DNA of 64,000 nucleotides, taken from the NCBI GenBank assembly GCA_028571685.1, contig CM053144.1, positions 102,082,171 through 102,146,170 on the forward strand, read 5' to 3'. This document shows positions 1 through 12,100 of this stretch, one piece after another. Position 1 is the first letter of the stretch; every line of letters starts with the position of its first letter. This DNA comes from Heterohyrax brucei. Lineage: Eukaryota > Chordata > Mammalia > Hyracoidea > Procaviidae. The position numbers were made by a program, and so were the translations under genes. A model generated the notes under the pieces. It did no database searches. It saw only the letters and a list, made by a program, of their open reading frames with translations, and was not told where the DNA came from.

Positions 1-409
1 TATTGAGACTGTAAACACTTTCTTATATATATCTATTTGTGTAAGTAAAGGCATTTGACTAAATGAATAATAACAAATTATAGAAAACACTGTCAAGAAT
101 AGGAATTTCAGAACAATTAATTGTGTTCATGAGGAACCTACATATAGAACAAAAAGCAGTTGTTAGAACAGAACAGAGAGATACGGTATAGTTCAAAATC
201 AGGAAAGGTGGGTGTCAGGATTGTATCCTTTCACCACATTTAGAAAACAAAGTGGCTATATTAATAAATAAGCACAAATTTTAATCATAAAATCCACCCA
301 CAAAGTTAAATTCTTATTTTCAAGATATCAAGTCCATACTCAGATAAATTCATTAAGTTATTCTGGGTATGTAATAAAAAGGTCTTCTAAAATCCTTTAT
401 CTTGTATGA

Positions 410-650
410 ACAGTATACCTAACTTCTACCTAACTACCACACCATGCTTGCAGAAAACTTTCATATGCATCATTTCCTTTAATTCTCATAACAATCCTGA
501 AAAATAACTATTTTCATCATTATCTATATTTAAAGGAAAAATAAAACTAAGGTTAAGCGATTTCATTAAGATTACCATGGATAAAGGCAGAACTAGAATC
601 CAAACCCAATTCTCACAGCTAGAGAATTCATCCTTTGTCATATAGTCCAA
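410..650 (+). repeat. MIR SINE remnant
   Basis: Shows the MIR core pattern: 'aattctcataacaatcctga', then an 'aggaaa...actaaggttaagcga' analogue of the gaggctcagagaggttaag box, then 'aactagaatccaaacccaa'. Heavily diverged. Confidence 0.7.
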
Positions 651-740
651 GTTTCTTCAAAAAGAAATCAAGACAATACTTCTTACAGTAAAAAACATTG
701 AAGACTGGAGGGAAATAATGATTAGCTGGATAAGAAAAAG

Positions 741-856
741 GAACCATGGTGGTAGACTGTTGAAGTGTTCAGCTGCTAACCAAAAAATAGGCAGCTCAAA
801 ACCACCAGCAGCGCTACAGGAGAAAGATGTGGTAGTCTGCTGCTGGAAAGACTGAA
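741..856 (+). repeat. AfroSINE fragment
   Basis: tRNA-related head 'ttcagctgctaaccaaaaaa' followed by the 'gagaaagatgtggtagtctg' extension seen in the long AfroSINE form; the 3' half is missing. Confidence 0.8.
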
Positions 857-939
857 TCACTTCAATGTTGATACCACGCTAAGGATACCACGTCTCCCTG
901 TGAACATACTACAAAATAATAATGGCTAACTTATTTATT

Positions 940-1085
940 TACAGTATCGTATCAAAGGAACTGTGCTAAATGTACTGAATGTATTAACTCCGTTTAATCT
1001 TCAAATACACCTAAAAAATAGGTACTATTACCCATATTTTACAGATAAGGAAATCAAGACAGAAAAAGATTAAAAGCAAATCTAA
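940..1085 (+). repeat. MIR SINE remnant
   Basis: Contains 'ttaactccgtttaatcttca', then 'ataggtactattacccatat' and 'tttacagataaggaaatc', the diagnostic MIR core. Confidence 0.75.
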
Positions 1086-2459
1086 GTTTACACTGCTACC
1101 CAATAACAGATTCACCAATGAAATTCAAGTATCCTACAGAACACAAGCTTAATCATCACACTTCACTGCTGTATCTGCATTTAGAAGTCATTTTACCCCA
1201 AGTAAAATTCTTAAATGAAAGAGATTTTCCTTATAAATTTGTGTTAGAAACACGACCTACTAAGGTACTCATGTTGAAAACATTTCTTCAAAAGGAATTG
1301 CCTTCTATCAAAAAATTTCCAACAAATGCACACATGTACACAAAAAACTAAGAACACATACAAAAGACTCACTTTCCTATTTTTTACTGACCTGAAACAC
1401 ACACATAGCTGAAGGCTTCTATTAAGAAGTATGTTGTACAATACAGTGCACAGTCAGCTAGGAACACTCTTCTGGCAAATATTCTTGGCATAAAATTCAG
1501 TTTATGTCTCATATAAGTAATTCATTGCCCTAAATACAGAAATGTCAAAGCCATCTGTATTAAAAGCACAAGCTGTCATATCCACCCTACTGGTAGGTAA
1601 TTCAGGAACTCTGAGATATACTGAATGGTATAAACCTTAAAAAGATATTTTTTAAAAGTCACTTGGCATAACATCTTAAGAATAAACACAGGTAAGAAAG
1701 CGTGCTTACAAAATCTGTTAAACTCACATGTGCATTAATTACAGTAGTTACCTATAAAACATATTATATTTATTTATTTTATTCTTTCCAGTGTTTATGC
1801 CATCATTTGAAAGTGTCTGATTTCCCATGATTTTACTTTCCTAACTCATAAGCTCCTGCTATTTTCCATCTTAGCAGCCAGAGAAACTTTAGGGAGAAGA
1901 ATTTATAGATCTGAATCCAAATAAAAATTAACCAAGATTTTGTTCCTCTGAAAAAGCAACTCTGAAATTTTTTGCTTTAATAAATAAAATTTCTTAATTG
2001 AAATCATATAAAAATTAATCATTTAACTTGAAAAATAAGTACATAGTTAGTCCTAAATTGAATTTGTAAGAATTCACATTCATGTATCAAGCCAGGCTAA
2101 GAAGACCATGCATTCCTTTACTCAAGATTACTGGTGAGAAATGTATTATTTCTCCAAGTAAAACATCTGACAATAAAAAAAGGTCAACTCTCCCTTATAC
2201 TTGGTATTTTCACATTAGATTTAAATCCAACTTGTTAGAAATTCATTCTAATGGGAGAACCACTTACCTAGAATACCTTCCATTGCCACAATAAAGCAGG
2301 AGGAGTAAAATTACATACTAGGAGTCATAAAGGCTAGATGAGTATATGAGCAAAGTAGTGAAAATCTTACTATAACCTGTTCCACAAAGGCACAGAGTTC
2401 CTAATCAGAGCTTAAAATCAAAACCAAAAATAAATAAAATACAACAAAGATAGTGAAGA

Positions 2460-3595
2460 ATACATAAAATATTAATGTAAATGAAAATCTACATTTAACT
2501 TTATATAAATGAAATCTCAAGAATGGATTTGGGGCAGATGGACTTCCTGCTGATTGGCTTCTTTTGCTCAGCATTGTATTGGTAAGATTCACCCATATTG
2601 TTACAATTACTCAATTCATTCTTTTTCATAAATGTGCAGCACTCTACTATAAGAATAAAGTATAATTTATCCACCTACTGCTGAAAGAAATTTAGGTTGT
2701 TCTCCATTTGTGGTTATTACAGATAATGATATGGTCATTTTTATACATGTCCTGGTATACATGTGCTTATATTTTTGTTGGGTATATACTGAAAAGTGAA
2801 AATCTTTAGAAAGTTAAACTATAGTAAGTAAGGTCACTGTGCTTTCCAAAGTGGCTGAACAATTTACAATCACACCAGTAAGTATATGATTTCCACTCCT
2901 ACTCATCCTTCCCAGCGCTTGGTACTGTTGATCTATCTTCTATTCAGTAGCTTGCTTTTTCACTTTCTCAACAATGTCTGCCGATACAGTTGTTCTTGAT
3001 TTTAATGAAGCAAAATATACCAGTCTTTACTGTTGTGATTAGTGCTTTTTAAATCCCATTAAAAAAATGTTATTTCTTTATCCTGAGGTCATTAAGTTAT
3101 TCACCTATACAATCTTTTAAAAGCTTTATTGTTTTGTCATCTACATTTAAATCGTCAATCCATCTGGATTTGATTTTAGTAGATGATATGAGATAGGAGT
3201 CAGGCTGTTTATTTTCGATGGCTACACAACTGTCTCATACCATTTATTTAAAAGACCATCCCTTCTGTACTGCTATACAATGCAAACATTGTCAAAACTT
3301 CAGAGCCTGTTTGGGGTCTTCAGTTCTGATCTTAGGAACTATTTTTGCTTACCTTTGCATTAACATCTCACTATCTTAATTATCACAGCTTTAGAAGTCT
3401 TGATACCGGGTATGGTTAAGTCTTGCTCTTTAAGAGTGCCTTGACTATTCTTGCGACTTTGTAGGTATTGTAACACAAATTTTAGAGTTGGCTTGTCAAG
3501 TTCCACAAAAAAAAAAAAAAAAAAAAAAGCTGGAGTTCTCATTAAGACTGCATTAGCTCTACAGATCCATTGGTGAAGAAGTAACAACACTGAGT
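2460..3595 (-). repeat. Old L1 LINE, 3' part (minus strand)
   Basis: Antisense to the plus strand: the L1 ORF2 C-terminus and 3'UTR signature around 2760-2930 ('ttgttgggtatatactga', 'caaagtggctgaacaa'), with a 22-A run at 3507-3528. Heavily diverged; continues beyond the LTR-like insertion at 3597-4045. Confidence 0.7.
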
Positions 3596-3596
3596 T

Positions 3597-4045
3597 ATCT
3601 AAGTGTCTTGGGACTGTCCTCCATAGTGTGGTTTTGCTAACCTGTATGTTAAAGGATTAGGGTGGGGCTGTGAATTCCTGCTGTAGGGGGAGTTTCCCTG
3701 GAGTATGGCTTGCCTCACCCTTAATGCTTTTAGCTTGCAAGGAATAAAAGGAAAAAGAAACAAAGGACAATTTGAGAACCTCGCTACCGTCAAGCAAGCA
3801 GCACCCGGGAGCAGAGCGCATCCTTCAGACCAGAGGCTCTTGCGTGAGGACGCTCCCTGGACAAAGACTGATGCAATACCGGACTTTACTCCAGAGCCAA
3901 CAAGGGGAAAGTCTTTCCCTGGAGCGGACACCCTGAATATGGACTTGCAATCTACTGGACTGTGTAAGAATAAATCTTTCTTTGTTAAAGCCATCCACTC
4001 TGTGGTATTTCTGTTAGAGCAGCCCTAGCTGACTAAAACAGAAAT
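3597..4045 (+). repeat. LTR-like solo element (MaLR-type, copy 1)
   Basis: Ends with the tail 'ataaatctttctttgttaaa', then 'gtggtatttctgttagagca' and 'gctgactaaaaca', the pattern of mammalian MaLR-type LTR ends. Shares this 3' part with the element at 14960-15550. No retroviral gene is present. It splits an L1. Exact subfamily not determined. Confidence 0.55.
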
Positions 4046-5508
4046 GGTAATCCCCACTTATTTAGGATGTTAGAAGTTTCTCTTTCACATATTTTACAGT
4101 TTTCTGAATAGAAGTCTTAACTGTCTTTTGTTAAACACAGTAAATAAATTTTTTATGTAATAAGTGATATTTCTTTTCTTACCATCTTTCTTGATACATA
4201 GAAACATTTGTCAGATTTTGAAGTCTGTCTAAGCTGTGTATTAGAACTTCCATCACTGACCTATTTTTTCTTGTATGATCTTTATCATTTTAGGTTTGAT
4301 GTATAGATCTTCAATCTATTTTGAGTCAGTTTTTGTGTAAGGTGTGAGATATTGGTCTTGTTTCAGTTTTTTGCAGATGGATATCCAATTTTGTCAACAT
4401 AATTTGTTGAAGAGACTGTTTTTACCCCAGTTTACAATCTTAGGATCTTTGTCAAATATCAACTGTTCATAGGAGGATGGAGGTATCTCTGGGGTCTCTA
4501 CTCTGCTTCATTGGTCTGTATGTCTCTGTCTTTACCAGTACCAGGCTGTTTGGACTACTGTGGCAGTGTAAAGAGGTTCTAAGGTATGGGCAGTGTGAGG
4601 CCTCCCACTGTGTTCCTCTTCTTCAATAGTGCTTTACTTATCTGTGGTATCTTCCCTTTCCAAACAAAGTTGGTGATTTGTTTCTCCATCTCACTAAAAA
4701 ATGACACTGGAATTTTTATTGGGATTGCATTACATGTAGGGTAAAATAGACATTTTCATAATATTAAGTCTTCCTATCCATGAGCAAGATAGGTTTCTCC
4801 ATTTTTTACAGTAAGATCTTGTAGTTCTGTCTGTATAGGTCTCTTATTTCTCTAGGTTTATTCCTAGGTATTCTATATTTTGGGGGGCTACAGTAAATGG
4901 TATTGATTTGGTGATTTCTTCTTTGATGATCTCTTTGTTGGTATGAAGGAATTCCATTGATTTACTTATGTTTATCTTATATCCTAAGACTTTGATGAAC
5001 TCCTTCTGTTAGTTCCAGTAGTTTACTTACGGATTCTTTAGGATTCTCTGTGTATACAATCATATCATGTGCAGATAGGGAGATTATTTCTACTCCATCA
5101 GTCCAGATACCCTTTATTTTTTTATCTTGTCTAACTGCTCTGGCTAAAACCTCTAGTACAATGTTGAAAAGTAATGGTGAGAGTGAGCATCCTTGTCTAG
5201 TACCCATTTTCAAATGGAATTCTTCAAGTCTCTCACCATCCAAGATGATGTAGGCAGTTGGCTTTGCATAGATGCCCCTGTTGCATTAAAGAATTTTCCC
5301 TCTATTCCTATTTTCCTGAGTTTTTAGCATGAATAGGTGTTGGACTTCTTTAAATGCCTTTTCTGCATCAGTTGACAAAATCAGGTGATTCTTATCTTTT
5401 GTGGTATTTACATGGGTGATCATATTAATTGTTTTTCTGATGTTGAGCCAGTCTTGCATCCCTGGAATGAATCCAACTTGGTCATGGTGAATTATTTTTC
5501 TGATATGG
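4045..5508 (-). repeat. L1 ORF2 remnant, reverse-transcriptase region (minus strand)
   Basis: Minus-strand frames show L1 RT blocks: [20 protein letters not shown] at about 5440-5500, and [20 protein letters not shown] at about 5120-5200. The catalytic FADD box reads SAHD, so it is dead. Stops and frameshifts throughout. Continuous with the L1 at 2460-3595 apart from the LTR-like insertion. Confidence 0.85.
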
Positions 5509-5757
5509 AAGACATTATGCTGAGTGAAATCAGTCAGTGGCAAAAGGACAAATATCGTATGAGAACCCTGCTTTAAGGACTTAAGATAGACTTATATGCA
5601 GAAGAAAAAGACCCTTTGATGGCTACAAGGGTGAGAAGCGGAAAGTGAGGGTTGATCACAGATTAGATAGTTGTTGCTAACTGTGAAAATCCATCATGAG
5701 CATTTGTTTAATACACATGACACTTGAAAAAATTAAATATATATATATATATATATT
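5508..5757 (+). repeat. L1 3'UTR fragment (plus strand) ending in (TA)n
   Basis: 'gctgagtgaaatcagtcagt' through 'agactt...gcagaagaaaaagac' matches the segment at 18460-18560 in this window, which follows an L1 ORF2 end. Terminates at a (TA)n run at 5735-5755. Opposite orientation to the adjacent L1. Confidence 0.6.
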
Positions 5758-5779
5758 TGCATACTGATTTATACCCAGA

Positions 5780-6480
5780 AAGGACAATATCCAGCTACTG
5801 TGAATTCTAGAGAAAACAGTGAGGCAGAAAGTATCCAAGTAACAACACATAAGAATTCAGAGAAATGTTCAAGAAAGCAGAATAAGAAGACAAACATATG
5901 GACAAAGAAAAGGTAAGAAAATTAAAGAAGCAGTCCACAAGGACAATATCCAGCTAATGTGAATTCTAGAGAAAACAGAGGCAGAAAGCATTAAAGTAAC
6001 AACACATAAGAATTTTCTAGAACTTAAAGACACACTTTTCTCTACTGAAAATAGTCCATCAAGTACGCAACATGGTGTACCAAAAGACTCACATCAAGGG
6101 ACATCACTGTGAAATTTCAAAACACTATGGATAAGCCCCTAACAGCTTCCATTAATAAAAACATTTTCATATATATAGAATCTCCCATATATCCTCTATC
6201 AGAAAACAACTGGAGGTTGCACAACATCAAACCAAGGAGGGGAGAAAAACAACAGGATGTGAGCAACTGGGCAATGTAAATTCCCAGGGTGATAGTTGGG
6301 GAAGTCTCCAGGTGACAGAGGCTGAAAAGGCCTGGAGAACAGCCAGCTCAGACTGCAGAACACAAGGCTCCACAGAAGACACCTTCAAGAAAACAAAAGA
6401 AACTGACGATCACCTGCTATATTTCACCACATTGAAAAGAAGTTTATAGTTGTGTTGGAGAGTTTGGGGGAGAAGATTAG
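5780..6480 (+). repeat. Probable old L1 5'-region sequence with an internal direct repeat
   Basis: Text such as 'ggacatcactgtgaaatttc' resembles old L1 5' regions. Two similar 75-bp blocks (5782-5858 and 5942-6014) lie 160 bp apart. Assignment to L1 is tentative. Confidence 0.4.
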
Positions 6481-6639
6481 TGATGAGTACATAGGCAGCA
6501 AGGGAAAAACTTAACAGCATTAGTAATAACAGGAAAAAAATACAAAAATGTAAAAGAAAAAAGTATGACAATATTCACAAGACTTGTGAATGCTAGTTAA
6601 AAAGCCATAAAAGGGAAGTCTTGGAGCACGAGATTGCTG

Positions 6640-7000
6640 TCTTTTATTACAAGCTTTACAGTACTACCATGCTATTTGACTTTTTAAATTACATTCTTTT
6701 AATTTTACTAAAAAAAAATTAATTGGGGTTTTGAAATAAAAGAACTCCTATTTTTTTTACTGTGATTAAGTTTACAGCCTGAGTCAGTTTTACACACCCA
6801 CCTCTCTGCAACTGTTCAGTCTCATCACCCTGACAGCATAATCTTCTTTTTCACTCTTCCTTCTAGTGTCCACTCAACCAACACCAGTCCCTTCCTCTCC
6901 ACACTCTCCTCTCCCCTCTAGAAAGAAACTAATAGGATAGCCTCATGTGTGTATATATATACATATACATGTGTGTCCTGTGTCCAGTCCGTTGTCTAAA
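6640..7000 (-). repeat. L1 3'UTR fragment (minus strand)
   Basis: 'tttttttactgtgattaagt' and the C/T-rich 'cactctcctctcccctctag' block match the L1 3'UTR copy at 46747-46930. Confidence 0.6.
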
Positions 7001-7309
7001 GGACCCCTATGTTCTAAACAGATTACAAACCAAGAAACTCAGTAATGTTTCCATTTGTTGGATTCCTTAATTTCAGTAATTACTGTTTTCTCCCTTCTTT
7101 TGTTCATTTACTTTTTGATTTAAAATAAAGTAATTGTTGGGTGGCATGGCTAAAATTACATTACTAAACCTCCAAAGCTTCCTCACATATTTAATTAATT
7201 CTCTCAGGGTGCAATATGTTTAGTATCTTCAAAGCTGATCCTAGAATTTTTTTTAGTCTTGTCTATCTTTTGCTTATGGAAAACACATTTCAGTGTGACA
7301 ACAGCTATG

Positions 7310-7410
7310 CTATCAGCTATACTCTACCAGGGCAGTGACCAAGAATATCTTGTTTAGTGACAATGTCTTGCACACAGAAAGTGCTTAACAAATAAACCTA
7401 TTTTCTCATA
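7310..7410 (+). repeat. L2-like 3' tail
   Basis: 'gggcagtgaccaagaatatc' to 'aagtgcttaacaaataaacc' resembles the common L2 3' end. Short and diverged. Confidence 0.45.
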
Positions 7411-7857
7411 TTGTACTTTTATTTTATCTTCCTATTTACCCTCTTCTCTCTCCTTGGATTTTCCTACTGCTTTTCTTTTTCTCTGACCATAGCATAGGGC
7501 TCTAGTAGCCTTTGCCTTAGTCTCATTGGTAGCACTCAGAATAAAATGAGTTACCACTCTCCTCAAAATAACTGACATTTATATGAGAAAAAAAATTCAT
7601 TACGAATAGAATAAGGAGGTATTAGAAGGACAGAAGGACTTCTCTACATATTGAGTAGACAGGTTTAGTAGACAAATGATAGGTAGCTAAATCATCTACA
7701 AGACCCCAGTCCTTGTGAGAAAACCACATGTGATTTTTTTCCTTGCCATACACTATCCAGGTATTTTTCCTCTAAAATCCACTTACATGTTGATGATATA
7801 AGTTACAAAGAAATGGAAAAATAGAAGGGACACAGGAAGTACAATCTAAAACTATAT

Positions 7858-8014
7858 CAAACTCACTGCTGTTGAGTCGATTCCAACCTATAGTGATCCC
7901 ATAGAACACAGCAGAATTGCCCCAGAGAGTTTCCAATGAATGCCTGGTGGATTCAAACTACCAACCTTTTGGTTAGCAGCAGCAGCACTTTAACCACTAT
8001 GCCCCGAGGGTTTC
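7858..8014 (-). repeat. AfroSINE, near full length
   Basis: Reverse-orientation copy from 'actgctgttgagtcgattcc' to 'taaccactatgcc'. Confidence 0.9.
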
Positions 8015-8120
8015 TACATCCCCAAATCGGTTACTTTACCTCCCTAAACCACTCCTATTAACACTGCTACTGTGGGTGACTTCTAATAGTGAAAATTCAT
8101 ATAACATTTATAAAACACAA

Positions 8121-8285
8121 TGGAAACCTTGGTGGCATTGTGGCTAAGTACTACATCTGCTAACCAAAAGGTCGGCAGTTCAAATCTGCCAAGAGCTCCT
8201 CGGAAACTCCATGGGGCAGCTCTACTCTGTCCTATAGGGTTATTATGAATCAGAATTGACTCAACCGCAGTGGGCTTGGGCTTAT
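8121..8285 (+). repeat. AfroSINE, near full length
   Basis: 'accttggtggcattgtggct' to 'gactcaaccgcagtgggctt'. Flanks tataaaacacaa / tatataacacaa look like a 12-bp target-site duplication with one mismatch. Confidence 0.92.
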
Positions 8286-8585
8286 ATAACACAACAGTAA
8301 GCAACAAGCACTACTTAAATAAGTGCCAATGCAGCTATAGTTGAAACCTTAAGAAGGTATTCACAACAAATGCATAAAGACAAAGTCACTAGGATAGTAA
8401 AACTATATTTTTATTTTCATAGATTTTTTGGTGATATATTTTATTGCATATAAATTAAAATACACAAGCGCTTCCTTTACCCCACTGTAGCAATAGAAGC
8501 TATTAAGACTAAAAAAAAAAAAACCTATGCTACATATAAAAAATTTTTGAAAACCACAATGTACATGTCAAAAAAAAAAAAAATC

Positions 8586-8758
8586 ACTGATGAGTTGATT
8601 TAGACTCAGAGACCAAACAGGGCAGAGTAGAGGGTTTTCAAGGCTATAATCTTACTAGAAGAAGACTGCCACCTTTCTGCCATACAGCAACTGGTGCATT
8701 TGAACTGCCAGGCTTTCAGGTAGCAGCCAAGTTCTTAACCACTGCAGCACTGAAAGTC
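8586..8758 (-). repeat. AfroSINE, diverged long form
   Basis: 'gatgagttgatttagactca' to 'taaccactgcagcac', including the 'ttcaaggctataatctt...' extension of the long form. Confidence 0.8.
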
Positions 8759-8979
8759 CTTGTATATGCCAAAATATCTAATTGTAAAAGCACAAAGAAA
8801 AACATGAAGTCTTCATTTCCCAACTTTCAATTTGTAACTTAAACACAAAACAGGAAATGAACTATTATTTGAAAATCTCTTACAAACACACAGAGAACAA
8901 AAATAAAGGAAGAAGTCAAGAACTATCCTAAATGCTAATACACAGACTGATGCTCATTTTAATAACAGTTAGAACATAC

Positions 8980-9123
8980 CATGCATTCACTGGTTTGGGG
9001 CATTTTGAAGGAGTGGTTAAAGGTGTTTCCATGCTATTCACTCCCGAATTGCTTTCTTTCGTAGTCAATGCAATCATTTTTCTTTGCTTCTGAGAAAGTT
9101 TGATTCCATGAGAAATAATTTTT
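8980..9123 (-). CDS. IBTK: IBTK exon 25, residues 1144-1192 (last exon in the window)
   Basis: 144 bp, phase 2/2. Encodes KIISHGIKLSQKQRKMIALT, TKESNSGVNSMETPLTTPSK and ends PKPVNA before donor TG|GTATGTTC. The acceptor and first ~38 bases are duplicated immediately upstream (9156-9213). The next exon was not found in 1-8979. Confidence 0.93.
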
Positions 9124-12100
9124 CTGCAAATTAAATTAAACCAATTAGTTTCACCGCTTCTGAGAAAGTTCAATTTCTAAGTAATCATTTTTCTAGAAAT
9201 TAAATCAATTATTAATTTTTGCTTAATGAAGGTTACAGATAATTGTATTGCTTTCTATTTCTTTGATGTGATTTTACTATTAATGGATCAAAATATTACT
9301 TCAACAGTGACAATATTAGATTATATAACCAATGATCAAGCACTAACTATAGCTGAGCCTTACTAATATATCATATCTTTCTACTGGAAAATAGTATTTC
9401 ACCTGAAGCTTTCAATCTCCAGCTTTTCCTCAGAAAGACAGCCCACAGTGATCACGTTAGAGGTAAGTTCCCAACATTGTAATACTGAACAGAACCTGGA
9501 CTATCAACTCAATCTTGAGCATAAATGTAAGGGGCTAAATCATTTAGAAAATGAATTATAGTTTACTATAACAACAAATGTAGAAAAAGTCAATAAGTTT
9601 TTCCAATACTCTAGAATAGAAACATAACCCAACATGTTCTTAACTTTACTTATTTATTTTTAACAAACCCCAAATTTGTCTTTGGTGTAGCTCCACATTT
9701 GTGTCTACTCTCTTCAATTTCCATGATGGTTCTGAGATCCACGACAGGAGGGCTGACAGGACTAAAAGACATACAAAAATTACCTTTCAAAGCACCCATT
9801 TACCCACAAAGCCCAACTCCCAAATTTCACTAAAACTATAAATTATATATACGAGATTAATAGTGACAGTCTAATTTACATCCATTTTATCAGACACGGC
9901 CATTCTCAAAAAAGATATTTTGAATGAAACCTTCTTTTATACATACATACCTAAATAACAACTAACAGGCTTCCAAAGTCAGTCATAATGTTAAATTATG
10001 TAATGGAAACTCTTCTAATTTTATACATTTTTTAAAAAGCATACAATGGAAAGATGCTTCACTCAGACAGAAGAGTTTATCAAATGTCATACTAAATTCT
10101 TGCCCTTTAGGATGAACAGCACTTAAAAATTATGTTCTTTCCTTTCTACTGTTTAACAAACAAAATTCTTACTATTTAAAATTAATAAAATATACATTTA
10201 ATAGCAATTTGGAGAGGCTCAATGATTAGAAGTTTACCAGATGGGGCTATACCACGAGAAAAAAAAATTCTATAATCTTCAGGAACAGATAATTTCTGAT
10301 CTAAATGAAAATCTCTGATATAACTAAAAATTAGACATATTATTACATATTAAAAGGTAACTGTTTCTTTTTATTTACTTTCATTAAAAGTAAACTGTAC
10401 AAATTATCCCAACTAAGCAATACTTCAAAATGAATGCAGAAATGCTTAACATTTGTCAATGGACACTATACTGAAATAGTACAGACTCAGCCTCTATTGC
10501 TGACTTTCCCCTAAGCTTTTCTTAAAACATATTCTGAAAATATTTTAACATTAGTAATTAGAAGATGCCTCTAGGTACTACCCACACATCACATGTCCTC
10601 TAATTTGTTGATTAAAATAGGCAAAAAAATTAGATAAATTTCTGAATTACTTTAGATTACGAAGTACCATAAACTGGATGTCAACATAGCCTTTGTTCCA
10701 ACCGTGCATAATACAGCATATTTCAGTTTATGTAAATGTAACTGAATAAATATCAGAATATAAACCCTCCAGAAGCTCTGAAAATCTTATTCTAAACTAA
10801 ATACACATTAAATCCACTGAAGTTGATTCTGACTCATAGTGACCCTACAGAACACCTGGTGAATTCAAATTGCTGACTTTTTGGTTAGTAGCCAAATGCT
10901 TAACCGCACTGTGCCACCTGGGCTTGAATAAACCCACTGAGACTGAGTCAATTCTAACTTGTAGCAACCTATAGACAGAGCAGAACTGCCCCATAGTTTG
11001 CAAGGAGTGCCTGGTGGATATGAACAGCTGACTTTCTGGTTAGCAGCCTTAGCACTTAACTACTGTACCACCAGTTTCCAGTGCTATTTAAAAACAAAAA
11101 AGAACCCACTGCCACTGAGTCAATTCCAACTGAGAGTGACCCTATAGAACAGAGTAGAACTGCTCCACAGAGTTTCCAAGGAGCACCTGGCAGATTCGAA
11201 CCACCGTTTGGTTAGCAGCTGTAGCACTTACCCACTATGCCACCACAGCAGTACTTACTAAATACAGTGGTAAAGGAAGAGAAATTACTAGCATGTTCCC
11301 TGCATGCTGCATTTCTTATTTCATTGCAGGAGCTCTTGGGTGGTGCAAGCACTTAAGCACTTGACTACCTGCTAAAGCATTAATGGTTGAAACCCACTTA
11401 GAGGTCTCTTAGAAGAGATGTGTGAGAATGCACAGGATAACCTTGAGTCAGAATGACTTGACAGCAACTAACAATCACCAGTTAAGGAGCCCTGTGACAC
11501 AGTGGTTAAGCATTTGGCTGCTAACCAAAAAGGCCGACAGTTTGAATTTACCAGTCACTTATTGAAAATCCTACAGTACAGTTCTACTCTGTTCTACAGG
11601 GTCCCTACGAGTCAGAGTCAACTCAACAACAATGAGTCTTATTTCACTGTAAAAGTTAAGAAATTATGGTCTAGATGCTACTATACCTGATAAGTTACTT
11701 AGCAGTTTTAGTCTATCACCAGCCATAAAAAAGCACTCTGCTGTTGAGTAGATTCCAACTTACAGCAACCCTATAGAACAGAGTACTTTCAAAAGAGCAC
11801 CTGGTGGATGTGAACTACCAATCTTTTGGTTAGCAGCAGTGGCATTTAACCACAGTACCACTATAGTAGGCATATAAAGACGTAGAATAGGCTCAGTGAG
11901 CTCTATGAGAGAATGAATACTTGATTCTATCTACTCCTTCTATTTTAAAAACTGAATTTTCTAAACAAAAGTATATACAAAAATTTAAGGGACAGCTTAA
12001 AAAAATAACCCCACTGCCATCGAGTCAATTCTGACTCATAGTGAACCTACAAGGACAGAGTAAAACTGCTTCAACAGTTTCTAATTAGTGCCTGGAGGAT

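Larger units (their letters stand above)
1..8979 (-). other. Partial intron 25 of IBTK
   Basis: No exon of the remaining IBTK C-terminus was recognised here on either strand, so the intron must exceed 9 kb. Content is repeats: MIR (about 410-1080), L1 (2460-5735 and probably to 6480), L1 3'UTR (6640-7000), L2-like tail (7310-7410) and AfroSINEs (741, 7858, 8121, 8586). I see nothing specific in 1-400, 1090-2450, 7000-7300 and 7420-7850. Confidence 0.7.

Noticed and set aside
657..860. 67-residue minus-strand open frame
   Set aside because: Lies within an AfroSINE copy; several other 60-80 residue frames (8083-8307, 19654-19917, 32662-32883) are the same artefact.
3599..4028. Overlapping 131- and 107-residue frames on opposite strands
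   Set aside because: Both fall in an LTR-like element shared with 14960-15550; no viral or cellular domain.
8121..8285. tRNA gene-like A and B boxes
   Set aside because: The tRNA-like head belongs to AfroSINE; no copy forms a complete tRNA.
1..8979. Search for the last IBTK exons
   Set aside because: No sequence matching the remaining C-terminal part was seen; the exons are presumed left of the window.
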